Of a stretch of 64,000 nucleotides of DNA, positions 58,344 to 64,000 are shown piece by piece; position 1 is the first letter of the stretch, and every line of letters begins with the position of its first letter. The stretch is from Verrucomicrobiales bacterium. Its GTDB lineage: Bacteria; Verrucomicrobiota; Verrucomicrobiia; Limisphaerales; J093. The translations under genes and the position numbers were made by a program. The DNA lies in assembly GCA_015075445.1 (NCBI GenBank), contig JABTUJ010000002.1:310001-374000 (forward strand), in the 5' to 3' direction. The notes beneath the pieces are model-generated. The model saw only the letters and a program-made list of their open reading frames with translations, was not told the DNA's origin and made no database searches.

Positions 58344-59885
58344 ATGCTGGCCATCCTGTTGCTGACGACCTTGTTGCTGCTGCTCCTGAACGCGTTTTTC
58401 GTGTTGGCGGAGTTTGCGAGCGTCAAGGTCCGCCCCACGCGCGTGAAGGAACTGGCGGATCGCGGGGTCGCTCGCGCCCGGGTGCTGCACAGCATCCAGC
58501 AGCACCTCGACGAATACCTGTCGGTGTGTCAGGTCGGCATCACCCTCGCCAGCATCGGGCTTGGGTTTGCCGCCAAACCCGCCTTCCAGATTCTGCTCGA
58601 AGCACCGCTGGCGGCCTTGGGCTTGGCTTCCCCCGCCCTGGTGCAAGCCACGGCCGTGTCGGTCGCCTACGTCCTGGTCGCCTTCCTGCACATCGTGATC
58701 GGCGAATTAGTCCCCAAATCGATCGCGCTCCGCCGCTCCGAGGCGAGCGGTCTGTGGATTGCGCTGCCGCTGCGGGCTTGCCATTTCGTCTTCTTCGGTC
58801 CCTTGTGGCTTCTCAACCTGACCTCGAACGCGGTGCTCCGCTTGCTCGGGATGGGCGGAAGCGCGCAGGAACCGGCGCATACCGAGGATGAAATCCGGAT
58901 CATCCTGGCGCGGGCCCAGACGGGCGGCACGTTTTCCTTTCTGCGGATGCTCCTCATGGAAAACGTCTTCGACCTCCGGCAACTGAAGGTGGCCGACGCC
59001 ATGAAGCCGCCGCAGGCGACCCGCACCCTGCACCTCGCCACCCCCTGGTCGGACAACCTCAACCTGATCCGCGACTCGAAACACTCGCGGTTCCCGGTCT
59101 TCGACCGGGGCCATGCGTTGCCCCTGGGCATCCTCCACGTGAAGGACATCCTGCATCATGAACTGAACAAGCAAACCGCCCCGGACCTCCGGGCCATCCT
59201 GCGGCCCTATCTCCGAACCACGGCGCAGGTCCCCCTGGAAACCTTGCTCGCCGAACTGCAGCGGCAACGCTGCCGCGTCGCCATCGTGGTGGATACTCGG
59301 GGGCAGTGGGCGGGTTTCATCACCATGGAGGACCTCATCGAGCAGGTCATGGGTTCGGTCGAAGATGAGTTCGCCCGGGAGCCGCCGTTGTTCCTCGCTG
59401 ACACCCTGAGCGTCGGCCGGATCGTCCTGGACGTGACCGCTCACGGGTTGGCGGACGCCATCCGTCAAGTCCTCGCGCGCATTCCCGCTGCGGAGCTGTG
59501 GCTGCCTCACGAGCAGATCCTGGAGTCGGTCCTGGAGCGGGAAACCGTGCTGGGCACCTACTTGGGCCGGGGCCTGGCCATCCCGCACGCGCGCTTCGCG
59601 GGGCTGGACCGGCCGCTGGTGATCCTCGCGCAATCAAAGACGGGGATCCCCGTTCTCGGGAAGCACGAGAACATCCACCTGATCTTCCTGGTGCTGACAC
59701 CCCTCGCCGCTCCGCATCTGCAAGTGCGCCTGCTCGCGCGTCTTAACGGCCTGATGCAGAGCGAGTTCATCGCCGGACGTCTCCGCGAACTGAACGATCC
59801 GCAAGCGGTCCTCGAGCTGATCCGCGCCGCCGATCCCGCGGTGGTGGACCTGCGCACGCCCATCACGAAGAACCCCGAAAGGTGA
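58344..59885 (+). CDS. CNNM/HlyC-CorC-type CBS membrane protein fused to PTS EIIA domain
   Basis: The 513-residue protein starts at ATG 58344 (MLAILLLTTLLLLLLNAFFV). It has a CNNM/DUF21 membrane domain (LAEFASVKVRPTRVKELADR; GELVPKSIALRRSEA), a CBS pair (VADAMKPPQATRTLHL; LGILHVKDILHHELNKQ; WAGFITMEDLIEQVM) and a type-2 PTS EIIA domain (ILESVLERETVLGTYLGRGL, AIPHARFAGLDRPLVILAQS). The EIIA phospho-histidine in IPHA is kept. CNNM proteins export Mg2+ or Na+; the EIIA part may link transport to the phosphotransfer state. This is an uncommon fusion. An ATG at 58302 would add 14 unlike residues. Confidence 0.88.
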   Translation: MLAILLLTTLLLLLLNAFFVLAEFASVKVRPTRVKELADRGVARARVLHSIQQHLDEYLSVCQVGITLASIGLGFAAKPAFQILLEAPLAALGLASPALVQATAVSVAYVLVAFLHIVIGELVPKSIALRRSEASGLWIALPLRACHFVFFGPLWLLNLTSNAVLRLLGMGGSAQEPAHTEDEIRIILARAQTGGTFSFLRMLLMENVFDLRQLKVADAMKPPQATRTLHLATPWSDNLNLIRDSKHSRFPVFDRGHALPLGILHVKDILHHELNKQTAPDLRAILRPYLRTTAQVPLETLLAELQRQRCRVAIVVDTRGQWAGFITMEDLIEQVMGSVEDEFAREPPLFLADTLSVGRIVLDVTAHGLADAIRQVLARIPAAELWLPHEQILESVLERETVLGTYLGRGLAIPHARFAGLDRPLVILAQSKTGIPVLGKHENIHLIFLVLTPLAAPHLQVRLLARLNGLMQSEFIAGRLRELNDPQAVLELIRAADPAVVDLRTPITKNPER

Positions 59886-59920
59886 GCCCACGAGATGGCC
59901 GGGCGGCGGGTTCCAGCGAG

Positions 59921-59936
59921 TAGGGTTTTACCCCAT
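59921..59936 (+). promoter_or_regulatory. Palindromic stress-regulon site, copy 16
   Basis: TAGGGTTTTACCCCATAGC; the downstream block is weak (TGGACGATGC 20 nt later). The first glycosyltransferase start is only 20 bp away, which favours the later GTG at 59980. Confidence 0.6.
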
Positions 59937-59955
59937 AGCATCCGGTTACCTCCGG

Positions 59956-62355
59956 GTGGACGATGCACCGACGCACGTTGTGGAACCAGCCTCCGACATA
60001 CGCAAGATCGCCTTTCTGGGCAACTACCTGCCGCGCCAGTGCGGGATCGCCACGTTCACCTCGGACGTGCTCTCGGCCGTGGCTTCGGAGCACCCCCAGA
60101 CCCAATGTTTCGCCGTGCCGGTCAACGACATCCCCGGCGGCTACGCGTATCCCGACGTCGTTCGCTTCGAAATCGAGGAGCAGGAGCTCCCCTCCTATCA
60201 ACGCGCGGCGGACTTCGTGAACATCAGCAACGCGGACATCGTCTGCGTGCAGCACGAATTCGGGATCTACGGCGGCCCCGCGGGCGGCCATTTGCTGGCG
60301 CTGCTGCGCGAGTTGCGGATGCCCGTGGTGACCACACTGCACACGGTGTTGCGCGAACCGAGTCCGGATCAGCGACGTGTCATGCGGGAGTTGATCGCGC
60401 GCTCGACGCGGCTGGTCGTGATGACGGAGCGTGGGCGGCAGATGCTGCAGGAGATCTACCAGGCCCCGGCGGGCCGGATTGATCTCATCGCACATGGCAT
60501 TCCCGACATGCCGTTCATTGATCCCAACTATTACAAGGACCAGTTCGGGGTGGAAGGTCGGCTGGTGTTGCTCACCTTCGGGCTGCTGTCCCCCACCAAG
60601 GGCATTGAGCACGCCCTCAATGCGCTGCCCGAGATCCTCGCGGAGTTCCCCCATGTCGTGTACATCGTGCTGGGCGCCACGCATCCCAACCTGGTCCGGG
60701 AACACGGCGAATCCTACCGGCTGAGCCTCGAACGGCTTGCCCGGAAGAACCGGGTCGAGAAGCACGTCATCTTCCACAACCGCTTCGTCGAGCTCGAGGA
60801 ACTCAAGGAGTTCATCGGCGCGGCCGACCTTTACCTCACGCCGTACTTGAACGAGGCGCAGATTACCTCCGGCACGCTGGCCTACGCGTTCGGGGCGGGC
60901 AAGGCGGTGATCTCGACGCCGTACTGGCACGCCGCCGAACTGCTGGCCGACGGACACGGCGTGCTGGTGCCGTTCGGCGACGCCCGAGCCATCGCCCGGG
61001 AAGTCATCGGCCTGCTGCGTGACGAAATGCGCCGACACGCCATGCGCAAGCGCGCCTACAAGCAGGGACGGGAGATGGTCTGGAGTCACTCGGCGCACCT
61101 CTACATGCAGTCCTTTGAACGCGCGCGGAGCGAAGGGGCCGTCTGGTCGCGAAAGTCGTTTGCTGTGCGAACCCTCGACCAGGCGCCGCGGGACCTTCCG
61201 GAGTTGCGGCTGGACCATCTGTCGCGGATGACCGATTCGACCGGCATCTTCCAGCACGCCCTCTTCACGGTGCCCAATTTCTCTGAAGGCTACTGCACCG
61301 ACGACAACGCCCGCGCCTTCATCCTGACCGTGTTGCTGGAGGCGATGGGGACGGAAGCAGGGAAGGCCCGGACGCTGGCGACGACCTACGCCGCCTTTCT
61401 GCACCACGCCTTCAATCCCCTGACGATGCGCTTCCACAACCACCTCAGCTTCGACCGCCACTGGCTGGATGAACAGGGATCGGAGGATTCTCATGGCCGC
61501 GCGCTCTGGGCGTTGGGCCTGGGCGTCGGTCGTTCACCCTATCGCAGTTTTCAGGTCATGTCTGGGCAAATCTTCGCCCAGGCGCTGCCGGCGGTGGCCC
61601 AGTTCAGCTCCCCACGGGCGTGGGCCTTCAGCCTGCTGGGCATCCATGAATACCTGCAGCGTCTGAATGGGGAGCGCTTCGCCCAGCAGACGCGGGAAAC
61701 CCTCATGACGAGGCTCATGGACCTGTTCACCCGGACGGCGGATGCAGACTGGCCTTGGTTCGAGGACGTCCTGTCCTACGATAACGCCAAGCTGGCCCAT
61801 GCCCTGATCCTGAGCGGACGGGCGACCGGGCAAGTGGAGGTGTTCGAGCGCGGGTTACAGGCGTTACGCTGGCTGGTCGAGGTGCAGACGGCGGAGGGCG
61901 GCGATTTCCGCGCCATCGGCAGCAACGGTTTCTACCCGCGTACTGGCCCCCGCGCCTGTTTCGACCAGCAGCCCATCGAGGCGCAGTCCATGGTGTCCGC
62001 CTGCCTCGAGGCTTATCGCGCCACGTCCGATGGTTGGTGGTACGAGCAGGCCCAGCGCGCCTTTGACTGGTTCCTCGGTTGGAACGACCTCGGGCTGGAA
62101 CTCTACGCCCCGACCACCGGGGGGTGCCGCGATGCGCTGCACATCGACCGGGTCAACCAGAACCAGGGCGCGGAATCCACGCTGGCCTTTCTGCTCGCGC
62201 TGGCCGAAATGCATCTCATGCAGCATTCCCTCCCCTTGTCTACCCCGTCTCCTTCCGCCGCAATGCGGCCTCAGGCCGATGCGCGGTGGGCCGGGAACGG
62301 GGCGCGCCCGGGACTCCCCGCCCGGGCGACCCCGGAAGGAGCGGCGCATGGCTGA
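59956..62355 (+). CDS. GT4 glycosyltransferase with a C-terminal alpha/alpha-barrel-like domain
   Basis: The 799-residue protein has a GT4 (GT-B fold) glycosyltransferase for its first half: FLGNYLPRQCGIATFTSDVL (N-terminal nucleotide loop), VCVQHEFGIYGGPAGGHLL, LTFGLLSPTKGIEHALNALP, and the donor-site motif PYLNEAQITSGTLAYAFGAG. The second half is helical (TVPNFSEGYCTDDNARAFIL; DADWPWFEDVLSYDNAKLAH; WFLGWNDLGLELYAPTTGGC) and resembles a glycosidase-type barrel. It probably makes or trims a sugar polymer in the cytoplasm. GTG 59956 or, better in view of copy 16, GTG 59980 starts it. The end overlaps the desaturase start. Confidence 0.85.
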   Translation: MDDAPTHVVEPASDIRKIAFLGNYLPRQCGIATFTSDVLSAVASEHPQTQCFAVPVNDIPGGYAYPDVVRFEIEEQELPSYQRAADFVNISNADIVCVQHEFGIYGGPAGGHLLALLRELRMPVVTTLHTVLREPSPDQRRVMRELIARSTRLVVMTERGRQMLQEIYQAPAGRIDLIAHGIPDMPFIDPNYYKDQFGVEGRLVLLTFGLLSPTKGIEHALNALPEILAEFPHVVYIVLGATHPNLVREHGESYRLSLERLARKNRVEKHVIFHNRFVELEELKEFIGAADLYLTPYLNEAQITSGTLAYAFGAGKAVISTPYWHAAELLADGHGVLVPFGDARAIAREVIGLLRDEMRRHAMRKRAYKQGREMVWSHSAHLYMQSFERARSEGAVWSRKSFAVRTLDQAPRDLPELRLDHLSRMTDSTGIFQHALFTVPNFSEGYCTDDNARAFILTVLLEAMGTEAGKARTLATTYAAFLHHAFNPLTMRFHNHLSFDRHWLDEQGSEDSHGRALWALGLGVGRSPYRSFQVMSGQIFAQALPAVAQFSSPRAWAFSLLGIHEYLQRLNGERFAQQTRETLMTRLMDLFTRTADADWPWFEDVLSYDNAKLAHALILSGRATGQVEVFERGLQALRWLVEVQTAEGGDFRAIGSNGFYPRTGPRACFDQQPIEAQSMVSACLEAYRATSDGWWYEQAQRAFDWFLGWNDLGLELYAPTTGGCRDALHIDRVNQNQGAESTLAFLLALAEMHLMQHSLPLSTPSPSAAMRPQADARWAGNGARPGLPARATPEGAAHG

Positions 62356-63373
62356 CTCCGACCGGGATTCGCTCGCCGGCGCTCGAGGCGAGGTCGTCCG
62401 GAGCATGGAACCCTTTCTTCGGGAGCATATCGATTCCTTGCTCAAACCCGTGGAGGAGAGCTGGCAACCCGCCGATCTTCTGCCGGATATGGCGGCGGGG
62501 GATTGGCGGAGCCAACTCAGCGAGTTCCGTGAGCGCGCCCAGGCGCTGCCCGACGAACTGCTGGTGTGCCTGGTGGGCGACATGATCACTGAGGAGGCCC
62601 TCCCGTCTTACCAAACGTGGCTGAACCGGTTGCAGGGCGTTGAGGATCCATCAGGGACAAGCGATGCTCCCTGGGCACGCTGGGGTCGCGGTTGGACGGC
62701 GGAGGAGAACCGGCATGGTGACCTGCTCAACCAGTACCTCTACCTCTCAGGGCGGGTGGACATGCGGGCCATCCAGACCTCGATCCAGTATTTGATCAAC
62801 CACGGCTTCGACCCCCACACCGGGGATGATCCGTACTTGGGATTCGTCTATACCACGTTCCAAGAGCGGGCTACCAAGATCTCGCATCGCAATGTCGGCG
62901 ACCTGGGGAAACGCGCCGGGGAAGACCGGCTCCATCGCATCTGCGGCCTGATCGCAGCGGATGAAGCCCGCCATGAGCGGGCCTACAAGCTGTTCATGTC
63001 CCGGATCTTCACCCTGGACCCCAACGGTGCCGTCCTGGCGTTTGCTCAGATGATGCGCACCACGATTGTCATGCCGGCCCAGTTGATGGGGCCCGGCGGC
63101 GATCCCAGCCTCTTTGCCCGGTTCTCCCGCGTGGCCCAGAAGGCGGGCGTTTACACCGCGGCGGATTACGCCGGCATCATCGCCGCGCTGCTGGCGGACT
63201 GGAACGTGGCACGGTTGCGGGGCCTCTCCGGCGAGGCGGCCGAAGCCCAGGACTATCTCTGCGGCCTGGCGCACCGCTATCAGCGGCTCGCCGATCGTCG
63301 GGAACGTTCCAAGGTGGGCGACGCCGAGCCGTTCCCTTGGATCTCCAAGCGCGTGGTCCGTGGGACTGGTTGA
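62348..63373 (+). CDS. Acyl-ACP desaturase (ferritin-like diiron type)
   Basis: The 341-residue protein has the diiron ligand motifs of plant-type stearoyl-ACP desaturases: EENRH (E119, E120, H123) and DEARH (E206, H209), within a four-helix bundle (LYLSGRVDMRAIQTSIQYLI; FVYTTFQERATKISH). It inserts a double bond into acyl chains using oxygen, so the organism has aerobic capacity. ATG 62348 overlaps the end of the glycosyltransferase by 8 bp, indicating coupled translation. Membrane-lipid adaptation fits the envelope-stress theme. Confidence 0.9.
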   Translation: MADSDRDSLAGARGEVVRSMEPFLREHIDSLLKPVEESWQPADLLPDMAAGDWRSQLSEFRERAQALPDELLVCLVGDMITEEALPSYQTWLNRLQGVEDPSGTSDAPWARWGRGWTAEENRHGDLLNQYLYLSGRVDMRAIQTSIQYLINHGFDPHTGDDPYLGFVYTTFQERATKISHRNVGDLGKRAGEDRLHRICGLIAADEARHERAYKLFMSRIFTLDPNGAVLAFAQMMRTTIVMPAQLMGPGGDPSLFARFSRVAQKAGVYTAADYAGIIAALLADWNVARLRGLSGEAAEAQDYLCGLAHRYQRLADRRERSKVGDAEPFPWISKRVVRGTG

Positions 63374-63376
63374 ACC

Positions 63377-64000
63377 TTGAGCTCCCTTCGCATCCAACGC
63401 TCCGGAGTGGTGCTGCACCCCGACCGCACCCGGGTGCTGCTCCGGCCGTTCCTGCTTCCCAACGAGGCGCGCGCCCGGACCATCTGCGCCCAGGTCATGG
63501 CCCTGTCCGAAAGCGACGTGCATGGGCTCTGGGAGCAGGTGCGGGCCGACTTTGGCAAGCGCCATGCACAGACCCGCGAATTCCTCCGACACCGCTTCGA
63601 GCAAGCTCGCCATTGTCTCCCCAACGACCCGACACTCTCGGAAGAACGGACGATGCTGCTCGGGGCGTACTTTAGCCACGAGTACTCGCTCGAGGCGGCG
63701 GCGCTCTTCAATCCCTCCATCGTGCCTCATCCCGATCAGTCCCGTCTCCCCACGGGCTCGCTGCGGTTCATCCTCAGCCTCCGGGCCACCGGCGAAGGGC
63801 ACATCTCCTCGCTCACCTTTCGCACGGGCTCCCTGGACGCCCGCGGCCGCATCACGGTCGACCCGGCAACCCGGTACTGCCTCGAGCCGGTACAGATTCC
63901 CAGCGCGTCCTATGAGAAGGACATCTTTGAGCGAAAGCTGCGCGAATTGGGGTTGGTCGGAGATTTTACCCGGCATACGCTGCAACACTTGGGCGCCAGG
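63377..64000 (+). CDS. GH130-type phosphorylase/glycosidase, N-terminal part (cut by window edge)
   Basis: The plus frame is open from just after the desaturase stop to the window end, with no stop (208 codons). The likely start is TTG 63377 (MSSLRIQRSGVVLHPDRTRV). It continues with LHP, a helical region (SESDVHGLWEQVRADFGKRH) and EYSLEAAALFNPSIVPHPDQ, then RFILSLRATGEGHISSLTFR. The last two are the GH130 signature region (beta-mannoside phosphorylase family). It begins 3 bp after the desaturase and is probably the third gene of the glycosyltransferase operon. Confidence 0.8.
   Translation, partial: MSSLRIQRSGVVLHPDRTRVLLRPFLLPNEARARTICAQVMALSESDVHGLWEQVRADFGKRHAQTREFLRHRFEQARHCLPNDPTLSEERTMLLGAYFSHEYSLEAAALFNPSIVPHPDQSRLPTGSLRFILSLRATGEGHISSLTFRTGSLDARGRITVDPATRYCLEPVQIPSASYEKDIFERKLRELGLVGDFTRHTLQHLGAR

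Overview
The window is GC-rich and densely coded. It looks like a chromosome segment of a Verrucomicrobiota-type bacterium. That placement is an inference from gene content: a secreted VCBS/UnbV protein, DUF5107-TPR, an ECF sigma factor, an N-type ATPase and many small stress proteins. No marker gene is present to prove it.

Layout. 0-6 kb: a secreted FG-GAP/VCBS protein (cut by the left edge), an ECF sigma factor, and a secreted DUF5107-TPR protein. 6-16 kb: a defence island. It starts beside a 3' fragment of tRNA-Arg(CCU) and carries hsdM, a frame-disrupted hsdS, a Ser/Thr kinase, an unknown 400-aa protein, an opposite-strand nuclease-like gene and hsdR. 16-18.5 kb: small zinc-ribbon proteins and a PilT-like ATPase. 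18.7-25.1 kb: a minus-strand signalling operon (CheB-CheR-PAS fusion, a PAS kinase whose phospho-acceptor His is Gln, a NarX-like kinase, a NarL-like regulator). 25.6-34 kb: a lipoprotein, a WYL-like protein, Hsp20, then a complete N-ATPase operon atpDCQRBEFAG. 34-38 kb: glycogen-binding, DUF883, holin-like, YihY, AI-2E and glycine-zipper proteins. 38.4-47 kb: one giant cyclic beta-1,2-glucan synthase gene. 47-53 kb: entericidin, BON, CsbD, phospholipase D, AsmA-like, lmo0937 and DUF3185 proteins and a second WYL-like copy. 53-58 kb: radical-SAM genes, one of them decayed, and a VapBC pair. 58-64 kb: CNNM-EIIA fusion, a large glycosyltransferase, acyl-ACP desaturase and the start of a GH130 enzyme.

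Main discovery candidate. From 16.7 to 59.9 kb a short palindrome, consensus TRGGGTNNNNACCCCATRGC, occurs 16 times, almost always intergenic and mostly 20-150 bp before a start codon. In many copies a second block (like GTAGCTTGCC) follows, often exactly 21 nt after CCCCAT. The genes behind it are mainly membrane, envelope and general-stress types. I read it as the promoter or operator of a large stress regulon clustered in this region. I know of no description of it.

Caution. Four long genes (hsdS, cheBR-PAS, atpF, the glucan synthase) carry frameshifts, three of them as clusters of small indels. This suggests local sequence errors as much as decay.
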